Shown: positions 17,985 to 27,342, numbered from the stretch's first letter. The stretch is DNA of 64,000 nucleotides from JAFGJQ01 sp964495075 (GCA_964495075.1 CAZBUJ010000001.1:124001-188000); one strand, 5' to 3'. A program made the numbers and translations. Notes: a model not told the origin generated them from the letters alone.

Positions 17985-19628
17985 ATGCTCAGTTATCACG
18001 GGATCGCCCGCAACTTCAAGTTCATGGTGGTGCAGGCCACCCGGCAGCTCGAAAAGACGCGGGATTTGCTCCGGGCGCCCGACCCGCACCTGGTTGAGGC
18101 CGTCCAGAACAGCGATGACTACATCGATACCCAGAAGGCGATGATCGAGAATGAGTGCTTCAAGTTCATCAGCCGGCACGATGCGGGAGACGCGCGGCGC
18201 GTGGACGCGGTGCGGGCCCTCAACGTCATCACGGCCAACCTGGAGCGGGTCGCCGATTTCTCCGTCAACGTCGCCCGCCAGACCCGGTATCTAGGCGACT
18301 ACGCGGTTCTCAAGCGGTTCGAATTCGAGCCCTATTTCACGGCCTTGTTGGAGGGGATGTCCCTCATCGTGGACGCCATGTTCGAGCGGGACTCGTCGCT
18401 GGCTCTGCAGATCTGCCACGCGGAAGTCCTCACCGACCGGTTGTACCGCGCGGATATCGAGAAGGTCATCGCCGCCCTGCCGGAGACGCGCGAGCCGGAG
18501 CGGCTGATCACCGTCCTGTTCATCTGCCATTACCTGGAACGGATGGGCGACGCCCTGCTGAACATCGGTGAGGCCATCATGTTTTCGGTGCTTGGCGAAC
18601 GGCTGAAGATCCGCCAGTACCGCGTACTGGATCAGGCGATTCACTCCGCCCACGATATGGATCCGTCGATCGACGACGTCGAGGTCCACTCCATCTGGGG
18701 CACGCGTTCCGGGGCCCGCGTCGGCACCCTGAAAGACCAGCATGACGCGCACGACCCCAGCAAGGTCCTGTTCAAGGAGGGCAACCCGGAGAAGCTCCAG
18801 GCCGAGCGGCAGAGCTTGCAGCGATGGGCCGTTGTCGCACCCGGCCTGGTGCCGCAGGTCGTGGAATATCAAAGGCGGGATCGCGGCGCCGCCCTGCTGC
18901 TGCAGTACCTGGACGGCACGACGCTCCAGGAGATCGTGCTCAGCGGTGACGCGGACATCGTCAACCGCGCTATGGACCGCGTCGAGTCCACTCTCCTCGA
19001 ACTGTGGACGCGCACGAAGACGAACGAACGCGTAAACGGCACGTACGTTTCGCAACTGGCGACCCGTCTGGACGACGTGTACCGCGTGCATCCGACGTTG
19101 CAGGCCGACGGTGTGCAGGTCGGCACGCTGCGGATTCCGTCCTTTGCGGAACTGATTCGCCTTGTCGCGGACATCGACGCCTCCCTCGACGCGCCCTACA
19201 GCGTCTTCATTCACGGCGATTTCAACCTCGACAACATCATCTACAACGGTGAGGCGGGCACGCTGCACTTCGTGGACGTGCACCGCTCCCGGGACATGGA
19301 CGTCGTGCAGGACGTGTCGGTGTTCCTGGTCTCCGCGTTCCGGCTGCCGGTGTTCGTGCCCCGCGTCCGCCGGGGACTGGAAGCGATCTGTTCCCGCTTC
19401 CTGCGTTTCGCACGGGGTTTCGCCCGTACCCACGGTGACACCACGTTCGACGCGCGCCTGGCCCTGGGTCTCGTGCGGTCGCTGATCACCTCGACGCGAT
19501 TCGAGCTGAACCGCCAGTTCGCGGCCACGATGCAGCAGCGGGCCGTCTGGTTGATGCAACGCCTGCTGCGGCACCGAGGCCGCCCGTGGTCCGAGTTCTG
19601 GATCCCGGAGGGTATTCTGGTCTACTGA
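17985..19628 (+). CDS. PhoU-domain protein fused to an aminoglycoside-phosphotransferase-like kinase
   Basis: 547 aa. Residues ~1-215 form two PhoU-like helical repeats (DYIDTQKAMIENECFKF, NLERVADFSVNVARQT, YLERMGDALLNIGEAIMF). Residues ~225-547 resemble an APH/choline-kinase-type phosphotransferase: catalytic loop FIHGDFNLDNII (Asp412) and metal-binding HFVDVHRSRDMDV, with a plausible N-lobe containing ALLLQYLDG. PhoU proteins gate phosphate transport and signalling, whereas APH-like kinases phosphorylate small molecules. This fusion points to a phosphorylation step linked to phosphate sensing (inference). It starts 10 nt after the amphi-Trp stop and is followed 25 nt later by the ATP-grasp gene. 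Confidence 0.8.
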   Translation: MLSYHGIARNFKFMVVQATRQLEKTRDLLRAPDPHLVEAVQNSDDYIDTQKAMIENECFKFISRHDAGDARRVDAVRALNVITANLERVADFSVNVARQTRYLGDYAVLKRFEFEPYFTALLEGMSLIVDAMFERDSSLALQICHAEVLTDRLYRADIEKVIAALPETREPERLITVLFICHYLERMGDALLNIGEAIMFSVLGERLKIRQYRVLDQAIHSAHDMDPSIDDVEVHSIWGTRSGARVGTLKDQHDAHDPSKVLFKEGNPEKLQAERQSLQRWAVVAPGLVPQVVEYQRRDRGAALLLQYLDGTTLQEIVLSGDADIVNRAMDRVESTLLELWTRTKTNERVNGTYVSQLATRLDDVYRVHPTLQADGVQVGTLRIPSFAELIRLVADIDASLDAPYSVFIHGDFNLDNIIYNGEAGTLHFVDVHRSRDMDVVQDVSVFLVSAFRLPVFVPRVRRGLEAICSRFLRFARGFARTHGDTTFDARLALGLVRSLITSTRFELNRQFAATMQQRAVWLMQRLLRHRGRPWSEFWIPEGILVY

Positions 19629-19652
19629 GCCATATCGGAGGCACGTGGGAGC

Positions 19653-20549
19653 ATGGCGGAGGGCGGTCCTCGAATTGGCGTGGTGGGGGTGGCCGGCGGC
19701 TGGTCGTCCAATCACCTGGTCGACGTGGTGGAGCAACGGACCGGGTATCGCCAGCTCATCCAGATGAATCGCGTGGAATGCGACCTGGGGGCCGGCCGCG
19801 TGCGATGCGACGGCGTCGAACTCGCCGGGCTCGATGCGGTGATCGTCAAGAAGCTCGGCGGCCGGTACCGACCGGAGCTCCTGGACCGGGTGGAGATTCT
19901 CCACTACCTGTACGAACGCGGGCTGCCCGTCTTCTCGAAGCCCGGCTCGATCATGCGACTGATCGACCGGCTCAGTTGTACCGTCACCCTGCGGTGCGGC
20001 GGGATTCCCATGCCGGACACCGTCGTCACCGAAGACGTGGAGGTGGCGGCCGATGCGGTGGCCCGGTTCGGCAAAGCGGTGCTCAAGCCCCTGTTCACGA
20101 GCAAGGCCCGCGGCATGGAGGTCGTGGACGACGGACCCGACCTGCGGGAGCGGATTGAAGCGTTCCGCGACGTGGGCAATCATATCCTGTACATTCAGCG
20201 CATGATCCCCCTGCCCGGCAGCGACATGGGCATCGTGTTTCTGGGAGGACAGTACCTGGCCAGCTACTCGCGCGTGGCCGGCAAGCTGTCGTGGAACACC
20301 AGCACCCACGCCGGCGGGAAGTACCGTCCCTGCGAACCGAGACCCGAAGTGATTGAACTGGCCGACCGGGCCCAGGCGCTGTTCGACCTGGATTTCACCT
20401 GCGTCGACGTGGGCGACACGCCGGACGGCCTCATCGTGTTTGAAGTCTCGGCCTTTGGCGGATTCCGCGGACTCCGCGAGGCGGTCGGGATCGACGCGGC
20501 GGAGCGGTACGTTGACTACGTGCTGACCCGGCTGAATCATGGCGGATGA
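19653..20549 (+). CDS. ATP-grasp enzyme (GAK-system / RimK-like)
   Basis: 298 aa. N-terminal Rossmann-like segment (GVVGVAGGWSSNHLVD), central ATP-grasp lid with the substrate region RLIDRLSCTVTLRCGGIPMP, the ATP-binding lysine region FGKAVLKPLFTSKARGMEV, and metal-binding FTCVDVGDTPDGLIVFEVS. It is RimK-like in length and order, and fits the family I know as the GAK-system ATP-grasp enzyme. ATP-grasp enzymes join a carboxylate to an amine or thiol through an acyl-phosphate, so it probably ligates something to a protein or small molecule. The start is 25 nt after the PhoU-APH stop. The end overlaps the kinase gene by 11 nt, indicating coupled translation. Confidence 0.85.
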   Translation: MAEGGPRIGVVGVAGGWSSNHLVDVVEQRTGYRQLIQMNRVECDLGAGRVRCDGVELAGLDAVIVKKLGGRYRPELLDRVEILHYLYERGLPVFSKPGSIMRLIDRLSCTVTLRCGGIPMPDTVVTEDVEVAADAVARFGKAVLKPLFTSKARGMEVVDDGPDLRERIEAFRDVGNHILYIQRMIPLPGSDMGIVFLGGQYLASYSRVAGKLSWNTSTHAGGKYRPCEPRPEVIELADRAQALFDLDFTCVDVGDTPDGLIVFEVSAFGGFRGLREAVGIDAAERYVDYVLTRLNHGG

Positions 20550-22089
20550 GGGCGGACAACTCGACGGCCACGCCCGGCGGTTCCTGGCGGCGCTTCCACC
20601 GGCGCACGCGTTGACGCTCGACATCGCGGGCTGCGCGATCCGGGTGACGTCCAATTCGCCGTCGCTCGTCGCGGCGCTGCGACACTATTACCGCGCCCAG
20701 TGGGTCGACGACGCACGTTCGACGGAGATCACCGTGAGCCTGCTCGAAGGCGAGGCCCAGCAACTCGACCTCGAGTTCACCGTGTACCCGCCGGCGCCGG
20801 GCAAGACGCGCGTCAAGGACGAATACGTGGATTACGCGGACGGCCGGCTGCTTCGCAAGCGGGCCACCCGGATGCTGTTCCTCTTCGGCCCCCAATGGAA
20901 TGTGGCCGTCGGGCCGTGTGAGGACAACCTGAACCAGGTGGTGAACTTCATCAACAACCGGTTCATCGATCGGCAGGTTCGTCGCGGGTACCTGTTGTGC
21001 CACGCGGCCGGCGTCGCCCGTGCCGATCGCGGGATCGCGGTGGCCGGTCTGGCCGGACGCGGCAAGTCGACGCTGTGCCTGCACTTGCTCAATCGCGGGC
21101 TCGACTTCGTCAGCAATGACCGGCTGATGATCCGACGCAGTGACCGTCACATGGAGATGGTGGGGCTGCCCAAACATCCGCGTGTGAACCCGGGTACGCT
21201 GCTGCACAATCCGGCGCTGGAGAAGATTCTCACGCCGGGGCAGAAAAAGCGATTCTCGGCATTGCCCCATGACGAACTGTGGGCCCTCGAGTACAAGTTC
21301 GACGTGGACATTGAAGAGACGTTTGGGCCCGGCCGGTACCGCCTCGCGGCGCCGATGGTCGGCGCCGTCATCCTCAGTTGGCGCCCGGACACCGGCCCGA
21401 TGCGGGCTCGTGCGGTCGATCTGCGCAAGCGGGACGATCTGCTCGCCGCGTTGGCCAAGTCGCCCGGCGTTCACTACCGTCGCCTGCAGGGGGCGCCGAA
21501 GCTCACCTTCACCGACGACGATTACGTCGCCGTTCTCCGGGACTGCCCGGTGTACGAGATCGCCGGCGGCGTCGATTTTGACGCGGCGGCGGCGGCGTGT
21601 CTGGACCTGCTCGATCACGGTGCGCTGCCTGACGCGTCGCCCACTGCCCACTTCGAGCCGCACGGCTCAACGGGCGCGGTTTTCGGCGGGCCCGCTGCCA
21701 TCGGGTCCGGCCCGCGTGCCGCGGTCGGGCCCGCGCGCGAATCGGTGGTTTTCTTGCCAGCGAGGTGCCTGATGAACAAGAAGGACATTGGAGTCAAGAG
21801 TGCAATCAGACTCGATCAGGCGGTGGCGTATCTTCAGGACATCGTCAACAGCCTGAAGCAGAAGAAGGTGTGTGTGGAACACCGCGGCGAATCCCTGGTG
21901 CTCAACCCGCCGGACTCCGTGACGGTCGAGGTCAAGGCCCGCCAGAAATCGGGCAAGGAGTCAATCTCGCTCAAGATCGGCTGGCTGCGGCCGACGGAGG
22001 CCGACGAGACCGATCCCGAGCTGACGATCAGCGCGAAAGAGCCGACCTCCGCGCCGGCGGGCGCGCCGGCCGCAAAGGCGACGAGTTGA
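20539..22089 (+). CDS. HprK-related kinase (B type) fused to a C-terminal amphi-Trp domain
   Basis: 516 aa. Residues ~1-365 match HprK-related kinases: the P-loop GLAGRGKSTLCLHLL (Lys176), then FVSNDRLMIRR and LPKHPRVNPGTLLHNP, typical of the family. HPr kinase itself phosphorylates a protein serine; related kinases in these cassettes have unknown targets. Residues ~412-500 are a second amphi-Trp domain (IRLDQAVAYLQDIVNSL, SVTVEVKARQ, SLKIGWLRP). The linker (about 365-411) is Gly/Pro/Ala-rich and looks like translated intergenic DNA. An in-frame ATG at 21772, with GAGGTG at 21762-21767, could start a free amphi-Trp protein. Overlaps the ATP-grasp gene by 11 nt and ends the cassette. Confidence 0.8.
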   Translation: MADEGGQLDGHARRFLAALPPAHALTLDIAGCAIRVTSNSPSLVAALRHYYRAQWVDDARSTEITVSLLEGEAQQLDLEFTVYPPAPGKTRVKDEYVDYADGRLLRKRATRMLFLFGPQWNVAVGPCEDNLNQVVNFINNRFIDRQVRRGYLLCHAAGVARADRGIAVAGLAGRGKSTLCLHLLNRGLDFVSNDRLMIRRSDRHMEMVGLPKHPRVNPGTLLHNPALEKILTPGQKKRFSALPHDELWALEYKFDVDIEETFGPGRYRLAAPMVGAVILSWRPDTGPMRARAVDLRKRDDLLAALAKSPGVHYRRLQGAPKLTFTDDDYVAVLRDCPVYEIAGGVDFDAAAAACLDLLDHGALPDASPTAHFEPHGSTGAVFGGPAAIGSGPRAAVGPARESVVFLPARCLMNKKDIGVKSAIRLDQAVAYLQDIVNSLKQKKVCVEHRGESLVLNPPDSVTVEVKARQKSGKESISLKIGWLRPTEADETDPELTISAKEPTSAPAGAPAAKATS

Positions 22090-22214
22090 TCCGCGGGCGC
22101 CGGGAACGCGCGCCTTCTCGCGGCGAGGCGGAGGACGCCGGATGTGCAAACGCCCGCGTTCGTACCGCCGCGAGCCAGGTATCGGCCCGCGGCGGCCCCA
22201 ACGGCGCCGGCGCA

Positions 22215-23579
22215 TCACTTGGCCGGGATGGCGTGGAACTCGACTATCTTCAGGTCGTACTCGATTTTCCGGCCGTCCACTTCGGTCTTGAGCTTGAGGG
22301 CGGCGATGTGGCCGGGAATCGCTTCGTTTAGGTGTACCTCCGCTTGCGGGTTATGGCCCCACGCGCTGAAGTCGCCTCGCGTGCTGATGGCGCGGACCCG
22401 GCACGTCAGATCGCGTCCGGCAACCGAATGTGTGACGCTGGGCAGTTCTTTGAAGCGGCTGTCCGGATGGGTGCCCGGTTCCGTCTCCGGTTTGATGAAG
22501 GCATTCGCGAAGACCACGGCCGGCAACCCGGTCTCTTCTTCCTGACCGTCGAGCGGGGTGACTTCGCGCCGGATGAGCATGGAGCGCGGGGTCTTCTTCT
22601 CCAGCGTGGCCTTGACCAGCACGCGCTGGCGCTGGCCGTCGATGGTCTGCGTTCCCTCGCCCTGCAACCAGGAGCCGACTGCGAATCCCGCCCACCGCTT
22701 GTAGGTCGGGTTCTCGACCATGCCCCGTGGGGCGCTCTCCTTGTTGGCGGCGAATTCCCTGCCGGTGTTCGATTTGACGAGCGGCGCGATGTATTGGGCG
22801 ACGAAGCCCGCCTGGACCGTTCCCAGGTGACCGCCGGAATCGCCGCCCTGGGCGAAATCGGCCTTCCACGGCATCATCACGATCTTCTCGTGGTACAACC
22901 GGCGGGTCTCCGGCGACGCGCCGGGCGGTAGCTGCGGACCTTGCACGCCGACCGTGGCGGTGGTGCCGGACTGACGATCCGCCGTGCCGGCCTGCGGCAC
23001 GAGGACGGTCAGCACCCCGTCGCGGTGCGACGTTGTGATGTACATCTTGTCATTGACGCGGCGGAGAGCCCGAGTCAGGTCGTGGTTCGAGCTGAGCGAG
23101 CCGGACAGCAGGAAAACGTCCTCGACGTACACATCTTGCGGGAGCGCCTCGAGCGTGAACGCGGCCACCGCCGTGCCGGCCGACAGGCCCATCAGTGTCA
23201 TCGGCGCGTCGGGATGTTCCTTTTTGTACTCGGTCATCTTCTTCGCGAGTTCGCCGGCCTTGCTTCGTTTGTACTCGTTGCTGGACGTCTGGTCGGCCAG
23301 CACCCCCAGGCCGGTGTTCCAGCCGAACAAACTGCCGCCGCCGTCGTAGCCGGCCTCAAGGAGTCCGTCCCCCACTCCACGGCCCCAGTTCGCCAACGGC
23401 AAGCCGCCGCCCGCCCCGTCGAGGTAGTAGACCCAGCCGTACGGCGCCCGCTCGGCCGTATTGATCGGATGATGACAACCCGTCGCCAGCATCGCGGCGA
23501 GCAGGACGGCAACGGTCGCCGGGTCGGCAAGCCGACGACCCGGTCTTCGTGCACTCGGTGATCTGTTCCTCTTGAACAT
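22215..23579 (-). CDS. Lipoprotein, putative alpha/beta-hydrolase
   Basis: 454 aa. ATG at 23579 is preceded by AAAGGAGA at good spacing. The signal peptide ends in a lipobox (LAAMLATGCHHP), so the mature protein is probably lipid-anchored from Cys. The N-terminal half resembles an alpha/beta-hydrolase with a nucleophile elbow MGLSAGTAVAA (GxSxG) and an upstream GAGGGLPLANWGRG oxyanion-like segment. A catalytic His/Asp pair is plausible but not certain (SHRDG, GGHLGT). The C-terminal half is beta-rich and unrecognised. It converges on the HprK-like gene (125 nt between stops), so it is not part of that cassette. Substrate unknown. Confidence 0.65.
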   Translation of the reverse strand: MFKRNRSPSARRPGRRLADPATVAVLLAAMLATGCHHPINTAERAPYGWVYYLDGAGGGLPLANWGRGVGDGLLEAGYDGGGSLFGWNTGLGVLADQTSSNEYKRSKAGELAKKMTEYKKEHPDAPMTLMGLSAGTAVAAFTLEALPQDVYVEDVFLLSGSLSSNHDLTRALRRVNDKMYITTSHRDGVLTVLVPQAGTADRQSGTTATVGVQGPQLPPGASPETRRLYHEKIVMMPWKADFAQGGDSGGHLGTVQAGFVAQYIAPLVKSNTGREFAANKESAPRGMVENPTYKRWAGFAVGSWLQGEGTQTIDGQRQRVLVKATLEKKTPRSMLIRREVTPLDGQEEETGLPAVVFANAFIKPETEPGTHPDSRFKELPSVTHSVAGRDLTCRVRAISTRGDFSAWGHNPQAEVHLNEAIPGHIAALKLKTEVDGRKIEYDLKIVEFHAIPAK

Positions 23580-24122
23580 GGTCTTCTCCTTTGGAGCAAC
23601 TCTCACGGCTTTGTCACAGCCGGGCGAATGCCGGTCATCGCGAGCGGTCTGTGCCAGGCCATGGCATTCCGCTCGATCGTTTACGTAAGTCGCCGTCCCG
23701 CGTTGTGCGGGCGACGCGTTGCGTTGAAGATAACGCCGCGTGTTGTTGGGGGCGGCCGCAGATCCGCGCGAGCGGCGGCCGGAATCGATCCACCGCCCGC
23801 CGCAAACCAGCCCCCTCGCGCGCTCGATTCCGACCCGGGCCGACCCGCACGTGCGTATGAATAACCGTTACCTGCCGGTTGCTCAACCGACTTGCCGTTG
23901 GGATCGAAACCTCGCGGTCGGGCGTGTCGGCCTCGTGCGAGGGGTGGCGTGGAGCGGCCCTGCCCGCGCCACGGAGGAAACCGGTAACCTCATGAATCGA
24001 TGGAGGTTATCGCACCACATCAAACGAAAACGGGCAGGCCGTCGACGCCCGTCGTCGGCCTGCCCGTGTGCGGGGAGAGCTACTGCGCATCGCCCTGCCC
24101 ATGGGTCCCTACGGGGGAGACT
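23580..24122. other. Intergenic region between lipoprotein gene and repeat protein
   Basis: Holds the lipoprotein RBS just after 23580 and the minus-strand terminator of the repeat gene (24022-24066). The rest (about 23600-24020) shows no convincing gene or RNA; short frames are arginine-rich and unsupported. Confidence 0.45.
24022..24066 (-). terminator. Intrinsic terminator of Cys-rich repeat gene
   Basis: CGGGCAGGCCG (24031-24041) pairs perfectly with CGGCCTGCCCG (24056-24066). On the minus strand it is followed by TTTTCGTTT, a good U-rich tail. Confidence 0.75.
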
Positions 24123-26436
24123 CTAGTATTTCAGACCCCGCGGCTGGGCTGACAGGCCCGGCCGGAGCTGTGGTCTGACGCTGACGCGGCACATGTCGCA
24201 CGTCGAGTCCGGCCCCAACCACTCGCCTTGCACCTCGCCCCACCGGCAATCGAAGAAGCTCGTGATTTCGCAGGTGCCGTCGGGATAGCAACACGCGCCT
24301 TCGGGCGGTGCCTCGCACATGTCACACGTCGTGTCCGGGCCGAGCCAGCGGCCGCCCATCATGCCGGGCGTGCGAAGGCAACCGAGCAGCGTCGTAATCG
24401 CGCACGTGCCGTCGTCGAAGCAGCACGCCCCCTCTTCCATTGGCGGCTCTTCGCACATGTCGCAGGTGGTGTCCGCGCCCAACCAGCGGCCACCGGACTC
24501 GTCGCACCGTACCCGAGACGTGATCTCACACGCTCCGTCAGGGAAGCAGCAGGCGCCGGTCTCCGCCGGCGGCTCCTCACACATGTCGCAGGTGGTGTCC
24601 GCGCCCAACCAGCGGCCACCGGACTCGTCGCACCGTACCCGAGACGTGATCTCACACGCTCCGTCAGGGAAGCAGCAGGCGCCGGTTTCCATCGGCGGCT
24701 CCTCACACATGTCGCAGGTGGTGTCCGGCCCCAGCCAGCGGCCGCCCGGCTTAATGGGATCACGGACGCATCCGAGGAAGGTCGTGATTTCGCACGTCCC
24801 GTCGGGGAAGCAACAGGCGCCGGTCTCCGCCAGCGGCTCTTCACACATGTCGCAGGTGGTGTCCGGCCCCAGCCAGCGGCCGCCCGGCGCGATGGGATCA
24901 CTGAGGCATCCGAGGAAGGTCGTGATTCCGCACGTCCCGTCGGTGTAGCAGCAGGCGCCGGTTTCGGCCGGCGGCTCCTCACACATGTCGCAGGTGGTGT
25001 CCGCACCCAACCAGCGGCCACCGGACTCGTCGCACCGTACCCGAGACGTGATCTCACACGCTCCGTCAGGGAAGCAGCAGGCGCCGGTTTCCATCGGCGG
25101 CTCCTCACACATGTCGCAGGTGGTGTCCGGCCCCAGCCAGCGGCCGCCCGGCTTAATGGGATCACGGACGCATCCGAGGAAGGTCGTGATTTCGCACGTC
25201 CCGTCGGGGAAACAACAGGCGCCGGTCTCCGCCGGCGGCTCTTCGCACATGTCGCAGGTGGTGTCTGGCCCCAGCCAGCGGCCGCCCATCATGCCGGNNN
25301 NNNNNNNNNNNNNNNNNNNNNNNNNNNNNNNNNNNNNNNNNNNNNNNNNNNNNNNNNNNNNNNNNNNNNNNNNNNNNNNNNNNNNNNNNNNNNNNNNGGC
25401 CGCCCATCATGCCGGGCGTGCGAATACACTCGATCAGCGTGGTGATCTCGCAGGTGCCGTCGTCGAAGCAGCAAGCGCCGGTTTCCGCCGGCGGCTCCTC
25501 ACACATGTCGCAGGTGGTATCCGGCCCCAGCCAGTGGCCGCCCATCATGCCGGGCGTGCGAATACACTCGATCAGCGTGGTGATCTCGCATGTGCCGTCG
25601 TCGAAGCAGCAAGCGCCGGTTTCCGTCGGCGGCTCCTCGCACAGATCGCAGGTGGTGTCGGGCCCCAGCCACCGGCCGCCCGGCTCACTAGGATCACCGA
25701 TGCATTCGAGGAAGGTCGTGATTTCGCACGTCCCGTCGGGGAAGCAGCAGGCGCCGGTCTCCGCCGGCGGCTCTTCACACATGTCGCAGGTGGTGTCCGG
25801 CCCCAGCCAGTGGCCGCCCATCATGCCGGGCGTGCGAGTACACTCGATCAGCGTGGTGATCTCGCACGTGCCGTCGTCGAAGCAGCAGGCGCCGGTTTCC
25901 ATCGGCGGCTCTTCGCACATGTCGCACGTCGTGTGCGGGCCGAGCCAGAAGCCGCCGGCCTCGAAGCAGGCCTCCAGGCCAAGGATCTGGCAGCTCTCAT
26001 CAACGAAGCAGCAAGCGCCTTCCGGTTCGGGCGGCTCCTCGCACATGTCGCACGTTGTATCCGGGCCCAGCCAATGGCCGCCCATCATGCCGGGCGTGCG
26101 AATACACTCGATCAGCGTGGTGATCTCGCACGTCCCGTCCTGGTAGCAGCAAGCCCCTTCTTCAGCCGGCGGCTCCTCACACATGTCGCAGGTGGTGTCC
26201 GGGCCCAACCACCGACCATCACAGTCGCACTGGATTGTGATCTCGCACGTTCCATCCGGCAGACAGCACGCCCCCGTCCGCGGGCAGACCGTCAAGTCGG
26301 GCTGGGACGCCGTGGATTTCGCGGCCGACACTTGCGGCGCGGCCGTGGTCGTGCTGATCATCGGCGGGGTCCCCACTGCCAGGCTGGTACAGCACAGCAC
26401 GCAGCCCAGCACAAAAACGATCCTCTTCGGTTTCAT
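24123..26436 (-). CDS. Secreted giant Cys-rich 'GACC' repeat protein, interrupted by assembly gap
   Basis: Start ATG 26436 has a textbook AGGAGGTG 6 nt upstream; a GTG at 26445 is a weaker alternative. Signal peptide MKPKRIVFVLGCVLCCTSLAVG. The body is tandem ~42-46-residue modules of the form GACCFPDGTCEIT...C...GGRWLGPDTTCDMCEEPP, with about six cysteines each. Seven modules precede the N run and eight follow it (the first modules flanking the gap are partial). The frame differs across the gap, but 100 N is a placeholder, so this is most simply one gene of uncertain repeat number. Some repeats are nearly identical at DNA level, implying recent amplification. It ends without an obvious anchor. 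Role unknown, perhaps a disulfide-rich surface or matrix protein. Divergent from the ECF sigma factor. Confidence 0.8.
24469..24720. repeat. Near-identical tandem 126-nt repeats inside the GACC gene
   Basis: Two adjacent copies of a 126-nt unit (starting about 24469 and 24595) encode one 42-residue module each and differ at only a few bases. A third, nearly identical copy lies near 25000-25125. The period is a multiple of three, so copy number can change without frameshift. Confidence 0.8.
25298..25397. other. Assembly gap of 100 N
   Basis: Exactly 100 N, the usual placeholder for an unknown distance. Both flanks carry the same GCCGCCCATCATGCCGG segment of the repeat gene, so the break comes from repeats and true repeat count is unknown. 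Confidence 0.99.
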
Positions 26437-26748
26437 CTGTTGCACCTCCTGTTAAACGTGGTTCGCGACACGGTCACCGGCTCCGTGCCGGTGGGGCTCA
26501 CGACCAGCGGGTGTATTCGGTCGAGGCGGGGAGAGGCCCGCTCCCAGCGACGCTGCCACCCCCTCGGAGTCAGGCGGCCCGCAACGGCAGGCCGACTCAC
26601 ACCGACATAGTCCGCTAACGCCGGGTTTTTGCGCGCCCGGGCTCATCATTTGCGATACTCGTCCGATAATCGTGTTCTTTGGTCAGGACCGACGGTCGCC
26701 CAGGCGGTGCCGGCTTGTGACGCGATCCTCGAATCGCAACAATGGAAG
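26437..26748. other. Divergent intergenic region between repeat protein and sigma factor
   Basis: About 310 nt between two divergently transcribed genes. It contains the AGGAGGTG of the repeat gene (minus strand) near 26443-26450. No clear -35/-10 pair or inverted repeat is seen, but the shared promoter region for the module must lie here. Confidence 0.45.
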
Positions 26749-27342
26749 ATGATGAGCCGCGCCGACACCACACGCCTGACATTCCTGCTCCGCTTGCGCG
26801 ATCGGGCGGATAAGTTGAGTTGGCCCGAGTTCCACGACCGATACGGGCACCTGCTCTACCGCTACGCGCGCAGTCGCGGGGCCAGCGACGCCGACGCGGA
26901 GGACATCGTGCAGGAAGTGGAGATGTCGTTTTTCAAGGCGATCGACGGCTTTGAGTACGATGCCCGCAAAGGTCGGTTTCGGGCCTACCTGCGGGCTGCG
27001 GTGGTGCATGCCATGGGTCGGCGGGCCAGCAAGCAGGCGCGCGAGCCTTGCGAATTCGACCCGCAAGTGCTGGATCACCTGGCCGCTCGGGAGGAAACCG
27101 ACGCCATCTGGGAGGGTGAATGGCAGTTGTACCGGTTGCGGTGGGCGATGCGCCAGATCGCCGGCGAGTTCGACGCCGTCACGTTGAAGTCGTTCGAGAT
27201 GCACGTGTTGGCCGGGTTGGCCGTCGCCGAGACCGCCGCGAAGCTGGACGTTAGCAAATGGCGTGTCTACCGGGCCCGAGACCGCGTCCTCAAGCGGCTC
27301 AAGGAACAGCTCGATGCGACGGATCCGGAGGTGGAAGTGTGA
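26749..27342 (+). CDS. ECF-type RNA polymerase sigma factor
   Basis: About 197 aa from ATG 26749 (26752 is equally possible; GGAAG lies just upstream). An upstream start at 26629 would add 40 unlike residues. Region 2 is visible in FHDRYGHLLYRYARSRG and DAEDIVQEVEMSFFKAI, with FRAYLRAAVVHAM following. Region 4 helix-turn-helix: FEMHVLAGLAVAETAAKLDVSKWRVYRAR. The long 2-4 linker and partner kinase fit the planctomycete ECF sigmas that work with Ser/Thr kinases instead of anti-sigma factors. It sits 138 nt before such a kinase and divergent from the Cys-rich repeat protein, so it probably controls this locus (inference). Confidence 0.85.
   Translation: MMSRADTTRLTFLLRLRDRADKLSWPEFHDRYGHLLYRYARSRGASDADAEDIVQEVEMSFFKAIDGFEYDARKGRFRAYLRAAVVHAMGRRASKQAREPCEFDPQVLDHLAAREETDAIWEGEWQLYRLRWAMRQIAGEFDAVTLKSFEMHVLAGLAVAETAAKLDVSKWRVYRARDRVLKRLKEQLDATDPEVEV

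Noticed and set aside
18291..20654. A 787-codon minus-strand frame across the cassette
   Set aside because: It runs antisense to PhoU-APH and ATP-grasp, whose motifs are clear; composition is non-protein-like.
24228..25445. Plus-strand frames with regular repeats (AHVAGGVRAQPAAT-like)
   Set aside because: They are the reverse reading of the Cys-rich repeats and repeat only because the DNA does.
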